Below are positions 15,825 through 24,500 of a stretch of DNA of 28,876 nt, in pieces. Origin of the DNA: Candidatus Cloacimonadota bacterium. GTDB lineage: Bacteria > Cloacimonadota > Cloacimonadia > Cloacimonadales > Cloacimonadaceae. Both the position numbers and the translations under genes were made by a program. The stretch lies in contig JALOBM010000025.1 in NCBI GenBank assembly GCA_023228285.1, positions 1 through 28,876 on the forward strand. The letters run 5' to 3'. The notes under the pieces were generated by a model that saw nothing but the letters and a program-made list of their open reading frames with translations, was not told where the DNA came from and did not search any database. Position 1 is the first letter of the stretch; each line of letters begins with the position of its first letter.

Positions 15825-17181
15825 GGAGGCTCCTGTTCTTGAGGACATAGACCTTTTTGGGATCTGTTGGACTGGTTTTGACCTCTGTGATAAGCCCCTT
15901 ATCAATCATTTTGAGTAATCTTGACCTGGCTGTACGCTCTGATACTTCCCACAAATCAGCTGCCTCTTTAGTAAGAATTTCATTTTTCAATTTCAAGTAT
16001 TCTATCAGATGTACTTCCCATTTATCGAGTTTCAAATCGATTTTCTTGCCAGCATACAGCGTAACTCGGAAGGCAGTACCAATTTCCTCAAATCTTGGAG
16101 GCCGTAAATGAGCTGCATCGCATTCTTCAACAATGCGGGCAATACCAGTACCCCATTGTTCGATAAGATTCAGCTCTTTGAAAACTCTTCCGATCACACG
16201 ATTCCTAAGTTTAGACATTCCTGAAAGTGCTGATTCAACCGACATCCCAAATGGTAATAACCCGGGGTTGGTAATCTCGATTCTGTCATCATAGATGGAT
16301 ATCCTGATGTTCATTCCTTTTATGGAGTAATCGGCATGGACTATCGCATTGATAACGGCTTCACGAATCGCCTTTAAGGGATATTGTGGCAGTTCAGAGC
16401 TGTGAATCCCTTCGATACTAAGTCCTACCAATATGTGTTTTCTGATAAACTGGATAACCGATTCCACAGATTCAGGAAGGTTGACATCAATATCTAACTG
16501 GTCTATGAAGCGAGTTTTGGAGATACCCTCAAAGCGAGCGCAACGGATAATTGCATCGGGAAAAAATCGTTTTCGGTCAGAGCCAAATAGTAGGACTCCC
16601 CCAATAGTAGGAACCACAGTCTTTCCTTGCTCAGTGAAAATCCCCAATGCGAGAAGTGCTTTATTATCAACGGTTCTTGACCTCTTGGAAAACAACTCTG
16701 AAGCCACTCTGAAGTCAATCGCTTCAGAGTTGAGGTCGGGACAAGGGAGTTCATCGTAAGCAGTATTTCTCGCCCATCGGCGGATACTTTCTATTGTATC
16801 GAGATCTGCTTGTCGATTTGTTGAACCCAATCGTATGTAAACACCTTTCTCCTGACCCTCAGATGCGAGATAAAAGGGAGCAAACGAGTGATGAACACAA
16901 ATAACGATGACACTCCTCTCCCTATAAGTGATGATGGAAATATCTGGAATCAAAAGAGGTTTGATACTATCAGCAAAAGCGCTTGATAGCCTTTGTTCAT
17001 CCTTTAGCGGTTCATCTATGCCAACAACCTCTTTATTGTCACTAATACCGATCAGAAGCGTTCCTCCAGAAGTGTTGGCAAATGCTATGACAGTTTTAAT
17101 GATATTCTTCAGAGAATAGCAGTTTTCCTTGAATTCTAGGGTCTTCCCTTCTTCTTGTTGCAGATAGTTTGTCAGTTCCAT
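15817..17181 (-). CDS. AlbA_2-domain ATP-binding regulator
   Basis: This 454-residue protein starts with a Schlafen AlbA_2 nucleic-acid-binding domain (TLEFKENCYSLKNIIKTVIA, then FANTSGGTLLIGISD). A GHKL-like HATPase_c_4 domain lies in the middle (AIREAVINAIVHADYSIKG, IEITNPGLLPFG, GTGIARI). The C-terminus is a winged helix (LTKEAADLWEVSERTARSRL). Such proteins are annotated as transcriptional regulators and often sit inside restriction and defence loci. It is separated from the SNF2 gene by 167 bp containing a perfect hairpin and overlaps the methyltransferase by 8 bp. A role as switch for the downstream methyltransferase is inferred. Confidence 0.85.
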   Translation of the reverse strand: MELTNYLQQEEGKTLEFKENCYSLKNIIKTVIAFANTSGGTLLIGISDNKEVVGIDEPLKDEQRLSSAFADSIKPLLIPDISIITYRERSVIVICVHHSFAPFYLASEGQEKGVYIRLGSTNRQADLDTIESIRRWARNTAYDELPCPDLNSEAIDFRVASELFSKRSRTVDNKALLALGIFTEQGKTVVPTIGGVLLFGSDRKRFFPDAIIRCARFEGISKTRFIDQLDIDVNLPESVESVIQFIRKHILVGLSIEGIHSSELPQYPLKAIREAVINAIVHADYSIKGMNIRISIYDDRIEITNPGLLPFGMSVESALSGMSKLRNRVIGRVFKELNLIEQWGTGIARIVEECDAAHLRPPRFEEIGTAFRVTLYAGKKIDLKLDKWEVHLIEYLKLKNEILTKEAADLWEVSERTARSRLLKMIDKGLITEVKTSPTDPKKVYVLKNRSLHA

Positions 17182-17289
17182 AGAGGACTCCCAGTGAAAG
17201 TGCTTAACTGATGCTCAAACAAAATCTTTATGGGCTCAATTACCTGCAATATAGGTATTAAAGCATAGTCAAAATTTAACTCGGAACTT

Positions 17290-17314
17290 ACTCGGAAGCG
17301 TTTTGCTTCCGAGT
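17290..17314. promoter_or_regulatory. Perfect hairpin/palindrome between the SNF2 and AlbA_2 genes
   Basis: ACTCGGAAGC (17290-17299) and GCTTCCGAGT (17305-17314) pair over 10 bp around a GTTTT loop. A further ACTCGGAA lies directly to the left (17279-17286). On the coding (-) strand no T-run follows, so it is not a standard terminator. It lies 35 bp past the SNF2 stop and 109 bp before the AlbA_2 start, where an operator or attenuator would sit. Confidence 0.45.
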
Positions 17315-17348
17315 TGATTGCAGAGTACAATCTTGTATTCATATCTCG

Positions 17349-20255
17349 CTACCTCCCCAATTCGCCACTTGGCAAATAAACATAGATGCCAAGCACATCC
17401 GGAGGCAGTTCAGGTTTGATGTCGGGTTTTTGCGAACGTTTAAGCAGGACAGCATCGCGCACTCGGAGGTGAGAAGCAAGTAGCTCTGTGGAACGCTTTT
17501 GGGCAAAGCTATTTATGATCGGCAGAAGAGATGCATAATTGTCAATTACCCGCTCGATCTGAGCTTGAGCTTGCTGGGGCAGAACATTATCTGAGGGCAT
17601 AGCACTCAGCAGAGCTTTAGCATCATTTTCTGTAAGCCAGACAGGAGCTTCAGGTGAGCCCGTAAAAGCCACGATCTGGGAGTCCTCCACCAAGCTGCGA
17701 TATATCTTATCTTCGTAAAGCTGATTGATATGGAAGCGGTACCTAAGTAGTAAAAGGGTAGTCCTGCGCTCTACTGATGCAGTGCGGATGACTCCTGCAC
17801 GGCTGGCGATTGAGTGGGTATTTTCACTATCCAAAGCTGTGCTCATCACCAGATCAGCTAAGCCTTCGACTATAGGATGGGTGCGTGAGAGATAGATTTC
17901 CTTTTCCTGTACTGGCAGATCGAAACTGACCGTAATTTTATCAGGCAGAATGCCACAGGTTTCTTTTACTAAAGAAGGAACAGGACTAAGATCAATCTGA
18001 TACGAGTTCTTTGCTTCTCTTATCACAGCATGATAGCGGGTGAAGGTCTGTTTCACGAATTCTTTGATATTTAGTTGTGAGCCGATAGAGTCTCTGATGG
18101 AATCAAGCTCCGCTCTGATCTCATCAACTCTGGCGGCAAGACCCATCTGGGAAAACATGGTTTGACTTCGTTTTTCCTTTTCCTTGGCATTCTCCCAAGC
18201 ATCGTGCAGTTTCTTCTTATCGTCTTTGAAGAATTCATCAAAACCGGCGATCATGAGTTGATCTCCTCTTCCAGACTGTTCCCTGAGTAGAAGACCTTCA
18301 AAGATGGCTTCCACCACAGCTTCGGTATCGGCAGGAACAGGCACGGAGATTCCGATGGATGACTTGATCTGCTTGTGTTTACGGAGCAATACATCCAGAA
18401 CGATGCCATCAATCTGGTTATCCATCCCATAATAGGTAAGCATGCGGACAGTCGAGTGTGGCTGCCCAAAACGATCTACACGGCCTTCTCGCTGTTCATG
18501 GCGAGTAGGATTCCAACTGAGGTCATAGTGAATGACAGCATCAAAATGATCCTGTAAGTTAATACCTTCGGAGAGGCAATCCGTACAGACCAGTATTCGA
18601 GATGGGAATTTTGCAATTTCTTTTACCCGATCTTCCCGCTCCTCGGGAGGTAACAGACCGGTGATGGGCATAATCTGGATCGACTTGGGCAGCCGTTCTC
18701 TGAGTTGCTCTGCAAGGTATTCTGCTGTCTGGATAAAGCGGCAAAAGATGATGGGACTGAAGCCAGCTTTTATCAGGTCTTTGAGGGGTTGGATGAGTCC
18801 AAGCATTTTTGCATCCTGGTCTCCGTACAGAGAATCAGCAGCCTTTGCCATCGCCAGCAGTTTTCTGCGACTGAGCATATTCTCATCAGCTTCAGGAGAT
18901 GAATCGCTGCCGGGCAAAATATCGCTGGCATCGGCAGTATCCTGATCATCAATGTCCATGATCAGGCGTCTGCCCAGTTCATCAGCTTCTGGAACCGATT
19001 CTGTTTCCAAAGTGGCACTGCGATTGCGCATGGTAGCGGCTGCCGCGGCAGGGCTGGAAGCAAGTGCACGCAACAGAGCCAAGGCTGACCACCAACGCAC
19101 CCTTTGCCGATGCTGACTATTCGTCTTGTCAGAGACTATCTCCCGGGCATAATCCAGAGCCTTGCTAAACAAATCACGATATGGCGCAGATAGGTTATAA
19201 TGCAGCTCCTTAGATTCAGGGGTGGGAAACACAGTCTTTTCCTTCAGGTAATTCTCTATGTCCACCCTACGGCGCTGGATAAAAAACTGAGCTATTCTGC
19301 GGCGATACTGCTCGTTTTGTGACCCGGTCAAGTCAGTTGGGAATTCAGCAATATCTTTGTTCAAGATAGTCAGGAGCGAACGGAAAGCGTTTTCGTTACC
19401 AGAGTGGGGTGTTGCGGTTACCAAGAGTATATGGCGGTCAGGACTTTGGCTGAGTTTTTTAACCAGATCATAACGTTGATGCCGGCTACTGCTTCCAGTA
19501 TCATCAAAGCTGGCAGTATGGGCTTCGTCCACGATAATCAGTTCTGGGGCAGTCCGTAGAAATTCGGCTTTGTGACGGTCGCTTTTGATATAGTCTATTG
19601 ATACCACTGTATGGGGATAGACCTCAAAGATAGATTCATTGGCGCGGCAATTGCGCTCCAATCTACGCACAGTGCTACCCAGCACCAGTTCTGCATCAAT
19701 ATGAAACTTTGTGCTTAGCTCCGTTTGCCATTGCTCTGCCAGATGGGGAGGACAGAGAACACAGAGCCGGGTAATCTCACCCCTGTCTAAGAGTTCTCTG
19801 GCGATCAGGCAAGCCTCTATGGTCTTACCAATACCCACATCATCGGCTATAAGTAAACGCACGGGATCGAGCTTGAGAGCCATCATTAGAGGGACTAACT
19901 GGTAGGGACGGGGATCAACAGCCAATCTGCCAAAGCATCTGAAAGGTCCGGCACTATTGCGAAATCCTAATCTGAGAGCATCCCGGAGTAATCTGCAGGA
20001 TTGGAAATCTCCCAATCGAGATGGATCAGGTAAATTGAACGAAGCTGGTTTTACAGGTTCCAAGGAAGTCAGGATTCCGGTTATCTCATCATCGCTTCCG
20101 CCTAGAGGTTTGACGATAATCAGTTCATCAGTCGAGTCGGGTAAGACTACCCATTCTCTGCCACGGGCGGTAACCAGAGAGCCGATGGAGTAAGTGGTGT
20201 TGGTTGAGTTAGTGAGATGGTCAGATTGCGAGGTAGTAAGTGGGGGGCAGACCAT
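17349..20255 (-). CDS. SNF2-family helicase (DrmD-like)
   Basis: This 968-residue protein is a two-lobed SF2 ATPase. Walker A is in IADDVGIGKTIEA (~138-148), motif II is DEAH (243-246), motif III is LVTATPHSG, and motifs V-VI are CTDCLSEGINLQ and QREGRVDRFGQ (~600). A long C-terminal region (~650-968) has no recognised motifs. It should translocate on DNA; in DISARM a similar DrmD is a core component. The ATG directly follows the fic stop (TAA-ATG), with AAGGAA inside fic. The first ~24 residues (PPLTTSQSDHLTNSTNT...) look derived from the heptanucleotide repeat rather than from the ancestral protein. Confidence 0.88.
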   Translation of the reverse strand: MVCPPLTTSQSDHLTNSTNTTYSIGSLVTARGREWVVLPDSTDELIIVKPLGGSDDEITGILTSLEPVKPASFNLPDPSRLGDFQSCRLLRDALRLGFRNSAGPFRCFGRLAVDPRPYQLVPLMMALKLDPVRLLIADDVGIGKTIEACLIARELLDRGEITRLCVLCPPHLAEQWQTELSTKFHIDAELVLGSTVRRLERNCRANESIFEVYPHTVVSIDYIKSDRHKAEFLRTAPELIIVDEAHTASFDDTGSSSRHQRYDLVKKLSQSPDRHILLVTATPHSGNENAFRSLLTILNKDIAEFPTDLTGSQNEQYRRRIAQFFIQRRRVDIENYLKEKTVFPTPESKELHYNLSAPYRDLFSKALDYAREIVSDKTNSQHRQRVRWWSALALLRALASSPAAAAATMRNRSATLETESVPEADELGRRLIMDIDDQDTADASDILPGSDSSPEADENMLSRRKLLAMAKAADSLYGDQDAKMLGLIQPLKDLIKAGFSPIIFCRFIQTAEYLAEQLRERLPKSIQIMPITGLLPPEEREDRVKEIAKFPSRILVCTDCLSEGINLQDHFDAVIHYDLSWNPTRHEQREGRVDRFGQPHSTVRMLTYYGMDNQIDGIVLDVLLRKHKQIKSSIGISVPVPADTEAVVEAIFEGLLLREQSGRGDQLMIAGFDEFFKDDKKKLHDAWENAKEKEKRSQTMFSQMGLAARVDEIRAELDSIRDSIGSQLNIKEFVKQTFTRYHAVIREAKNSYQIDLSPVPSLVKETCGILPDKITVSFDLPVQEKEIYLSRTHPIVEGLADLVMSTALDSENTHSIASRAGVIRTASVERRTTLLLLRYRFHINQLYEDKIYRSLVEDSQIVAFTGSPEAPVWLTENDAKALLSAMPSDNVLPQQAQAQIERVIDNYASLLPIINSFAQKRSTELLASHLRVRDAVLLKRSQKPDIKPELPPDVLGIYVYLPSGELGR
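20190..20246. repeat. Degenerate heptanucleotide repeat at the SNF2 5' end
   Basis: Flanking GTAAGTGG units bracket degenerate 7-bp blocks (GTTGAGT, TAGTGAG, ATGGTCA) of the same family as in the methyltransferase gene. It lies within the first codons of the SNF2 gene and encodes a Ser/Thr/Asn-rich leader. Confidence 0.5.
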
Positions 20256-21326
20256 TTACAATTCCTTCGTCAAGATGCTATAAAGGGCGGTGTTTATGTA
20301 GTAATTGGTGCGGATAATCTTCTGCTTCTTTAGCAATCCATCTTCACAGAGAGCATCCAGATACTTGGTGGCAGTGTGTCTACTGACCTTGATGTCTTGC
20401 ATGATAAACTCAATCTTGGTGTAGGGGTGAAAAAAGAGATTATTGATCAAATCCTGTGAATAAAACTTGTACTTTGCCCGGATGAACTGCTTGTAATCCT
20501 GAAGGGCTTTGCGGATTTGCATAACCATCAAGATAGTCTGTTTAGATGTTTCTTCCACAGCATCTAGCATGAATAAAATCCAATCTTCCCAGGCAGCATC
20601 ATCTCTAACCTTTTGGAGGAGACTATAATACCTACCCTTATTTCTAACGATGGATCTGCTGAGATACAAAACTGGGATGTCTAACAAATCCTCCAGCACC
20701 AAGTATAGGACATTGATGATGCGTCCGGTGCGTCCATTACCATCGTAAAATGGGTGAATACTCTCGAATTGGTAGTGAATAACAGCCATCTTTATCAAGG
20801 GATCAACATCACTAAGGGTGTTATCGTTGATGTAATTTTCGAGATTAGACATTAAGCTAATGATTTCATGAGGGTCTTGCGGAGGAATATAGACGGTCTC
20901 ACCTGTCTGCTCGTTTCGTAGCTCAGTGCCAGGCAGTTTACGATAACCTGAACGGGTTTTTTCCATTTCTGCCTGGATATCGATGATTTGATTGGAAGTT
21001 AGCAATCCGGAACTCTTAACAAGTGAGTACCCTTTTTTTAAGGCAGATACATAGCTGCTGACTTCTTTTGCGGCTGCGCTCAACGCGTATTCTGGGAATA
21101 TTTCCTCACGAAACAGATCGTCATGAGTAGTAATGATATTCTCTATTGCTGAACTATCCTTAGCTTCCTGAAGCGAAAGGGTATTGATCAGAATTGATTG
21201 ATTGGGAATTGTGGCGGACACCCCTTTTAGTTCAGCAAGAAACCGGTGAGCGGAAGCTGCTTTCTTGAGGACTGAAGTGGTCTCCAGATCAGTCTCCGGG
21301 GGCAAATTCTTAAGAACAAATTTCAT
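20256..21326 (-). CDS. Fic-domain protein (probable AMP transferase) with wHTH
   Basis: This 356-residue protein has the complete Fic core HPFYDGNGRTGR (191-202), with catalytic His191 and the anion-binding GNGR. An N-terminal inhibitory helix S-x-x-x-E-N (Ser58 to Asn63) covers the active site, so it belongs to the self-inhibited class and needs no separate antitoxin. The C-terminal ~90 residues look like a winged helix (YTKIEFIMQDIKVSRHTATK). Fic enzymes usually transfer AMP to Thr/Tyr/Ser of a partner. It is fused operonically to the SNF2 gene (stop directly before its ATG). The target could be a cluster member. The 42-bp repeat array lies just upstream. Confidence 0.9.
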   Translation of the reverse strand: MKFVLKNLPPETDLETTSVLKKAASAHRFLAELKGVSATIPNQSILINTLSLQEAKDSSAIENIITTHDDLFREEIFPEYALSAAAKEVSSYVSALKKGYSLVKSSGLLTSNQIIDIQAEMEKTRSGYRKLPGTELRNEQTGETVYIPPQDPHEIISLMSNLENYINDNTLSDVDPLIKMAVIHYQFESIHPFYDGNGRTGRIINVLYLVLEDLLDIPVLYLSRSIVRNKGRYYSLLQKVRDDAAWEDWILFMLDAVEETSKQTILMVMQIRKALQDYKQFIRAKYKFYSQDLINNLFFHPYTKIEFIMQDIKVSRHTATKYLDALCEDGLLKKQKIIRTNYYINTALYSILTKEL

Positions 21327-21396
21327 AAATACATCCTTGATGCATACAGCGAAAGTATTCTGCCCACATCAACTGGACGTGTCCAATATTTGGGCA

Positions 21397-21494
21397 TTTT
21401 CTGTACATATGATAAGGCATATGTCCAAGAAAGCGATTTTTTCTATACATATGGATGGTGGTATGGATAGGAAACTGGCATTTTCTATACATAT
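21397..21494. repeat. Three 14-bp repeats at exact 42-bp spacing upstream of fic
   Basis: TTTTCTGTACATAT at 21397-21410 and TTTTCTATACATAT at 21439-21452 and 21481-21494 begin exactly 42 bp apart. Sequence between the cores is only partly conserved (TATG...AGRAA shared by the first two units). A weaker fourth match may lie at 21356. They fill the 257-bp gap between the big helicase and fic. Constant phase on the DNA helix suggests protein-binding sites. Confidence 0.7.
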
Positions 21495-21583
21495 CGTTAA
21501 TCAGCTTTAGCGTGAGTTCAAATATTCTGCGCGATTGTCGGGGCAGTGAGACAAGATTGGATGAACTCGGCGAATCCATTGCC

Positions 21584-24500
21584 TTACTTCTCCCCAAAGA
21601 TGTTCTCATTAGCAGCGATAATCTCCGGCCAGTCTTTATCATACCGGAATCTGATAACGTGCCAGCCAGTATCCTCCAAATCTTCTTGTATTTTCTTGTC
21701 TTTATTCGCTTGATTTGGTGAATCATGGATGGGGCCGTCGATATAGACGGCTACGTATTTATCACTGTAGAGATAATCTGGTCTGGTATGGCATGATTCG
21801 ATGAGTTCTTGAGCGTGCGTTGGCAGGATGAGTCCACCTTTATAAATATAATCTAACCACTTAAGTTCAAGATCTGAGCCCGCCAATTTCCTAAGCCTCT
21901 CATAATGCTCTGCCCGAGAGAATTCACTGGATGAGCGGGACAAGTTTGAACTGAGAAGACTGATAAGTATATCGATAATCGCTTTGCGATCAAGCAACTC
22001 ATGGTCGGTTTGGTTTGAATAGCTCATCAGACAATCGTAACAGGCAGCTTCGCAGGGCTCCTTCGCGTGTGGTGATTTTAATAGGTCTTCAAACGATATG
22101 GGATCAAAGTGGCAGAGTTCTATTGCTTCTTTGATGACACGTTTAAAGCCAGTCACGTCTATAACCCGTTTCAGAACCCCAGCTCCACCTTCTGTAGACT
22201 CGTAGAAGAGGATAGACTTTCTATTGTCTCTCGACGGTAACGATTCAGCTGAAAGTTCGTTATCTTCCAATTCAAACACCCTCTGGATGGCATTCTTCAA
22301 GGCTGCCTGTAGAGAGGCGAGAATTGTGTCACTCACACTAACCTGAGGCTCAAACAAGAGGCAATTCTTGGTGTCACTTACAAAAGGACGAACTAGTATC
22401 TTCGATTTACCCATAGGTGAATCATCATCCCCATCTTCGTCCTGCCTCTTTGCCCAATATCCACGTTCAGTATCCAGCCAGAACCCTTCAGGTTCACCAC
22501 TTATGCGCTTTCTATAACCCATGTTGATGCGCCAGATCATGGCTGAATCACCATATGTCAGGGTTCCCAAGCACTCATCACCACGCATGATTTTGGCACT
22601 TATACAAGATAAGCGACCTGATCGTACAGCATAACGTATGGTAGTACGGATATCGAAACCAAGTTTCAAGCGCTCTTCTTCATCGCAATTGATCTGATCC
22701 CTACGTTTGGCTACCACGTTTTGGAGCCTGAATAGGTTAGGAATCGGTGCATCTAATTGGCTGCCACAATGTTCGCATACATTGCACTGAGAGATATATT
22801 CCTTAGTTCCATCAGTATGTAAATATCCACATTGAGGGCATAACTTGGCTTCGCTGGTCGCAACATTGTTCTGTTCATCCTGGGCAGGCATGATAACCTG
22901 GTGGATGATATAGCGGGAACCTTCATGGTAAACAAATGACCTCGGTCCGAATTCTGTAATAGCCAGGAATCGAGGCCTTGAGAGATACTCATCCTTACCA
23001 CTCTTTAATCTTCTTCCCGGGATGAAGGCAGACAGAGGTAGGCGGGGGAAATTGTAGCCAGGTAGAAAGCCTTCACTGGCAAAATAACGATAACTATAGA
23101 AATCTGATTGAATCGCTCCACTTGAAGTCGTAAGAAGTTCCAATTGGGACTCAGCTTCTCTCCTGAGGCGTTTAGCCTGGTCTTTATCAGATTGTTTTCT
23201 TGATGCATCGAGAATGATCTTGTTTTGCACCTCTTGCTGATGGAGAGCAGCTTTATACAATCCACGCCAACGTTCACAGGCCTGTTGAAACTGCAAGGGA
23301 AGCTGGCTTAAGGTGTCACTGAGCCAATCCGGAGAATACCAAACAGCCATTTTGATGCTCTCTTCGATGGAGTTTATTATCCTGCTAGCTCTGGTTAAGG
23401 CTCGTTGTCTGATCGAAAAATCCAGTAGAGCATTCTGGATATCTGGCAAGAGTTCTAGTGTTGGGGGCTGACCTGAGATATCAATGACTTCAGTAAGGGT
23501 GTTTCCCAGTTTCAACTTGGCTTCGGATAGCCAGATAGCATTAATGTGAGAGTGCAGCATGTCTTCATTGGCTAAATCAATCTGAGGGGTTGCAACAGAC
23601 CCAGAGACCATGTTAACAGGATGTTTGAAGAAATACTGATCATGCGGGCTTCCGGTTGAGCAATACGTGAACACCAATGCAGGTTGACCACTTCTACCGG
23701 CACGTCCACTACGCTGTGCATAGTTCGCAGGAGTAGGTGGAACGTTACGCATATTAACCACATTTAGTAGCGATATATCGATACCTAATTCCATAGTGGG
23801 GGAGCAGTACAAAATTGGCAGTTTAGCTTCCCGGAAGTCATCTTCTCTGCGTTCCCTTTCATCATAGGATACTTGGGCTGTATGCTCCTTGGAGTATAAA
23901 CCCCGGGTTGATGCTGCTATGAATTGGTAGAATTCCTTGAAGTACTGGTTTACAGGTTGCCCTTCCATAGAAACAGATGTTTGACGGATGGGATCATAGG
24001 CACCCTTTGAACCGTCTCCAGCTTTCCAGATCATCGAATCAGCTACTATCTGGTAGCCTGGCACGTCATCTGTTTTACTATCCCGGACTTTTTCGATAAT
24101 ACCATAGGATAGTAGACCCTGAAGCAGGTTCTCAATAATAGTCCTCGTATCATCCAACGTAAGCTTTTGATCGTAGTTTCTGAAGGTGTTAACTCGCCTA
24201 ATGAACTGCCCAAAACCGCTTCTGGTTGAAAGATAGGTGTCCCCGCCATAATCTCCTGGCTTTCGCGAACGTGGATAGAGCACCGAGGCATGAGTTAACT
24301 GCTTGGTCTGCTCATTCTCATCAAAACCCCAGGGGGGTACAAGACGCTGTTGGCTGTGCTGTAGTATCCGTTCCTGTTCCTGTTGGTCGAGGTAGGATAC
24401 TTTGATGGCAAGTTCTCTTCTCATCCAATCCAGCATGGCTTTCAGGATGTTTGTCCTGGTTTCCTTATCTGCATTGGCAATAGCAGGATGACAGCTTGCC

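Noticed and set aside
21397..21494. 42-bp repeats as a CRISPR array
   Set aside because: Only the 14-bp core is conserved, there are just three units, and the between-core sequences are partly related rather than unique spacers.
21310..21726. 138-codon - strand frame across the helicase end and the 42-bp repeats (HMYRK repeats)
   Set aside because: It begins inside the helicase gene in another frame. Its repeated residues merely translate the DNA repeats, and it has no ribosome-binding site.
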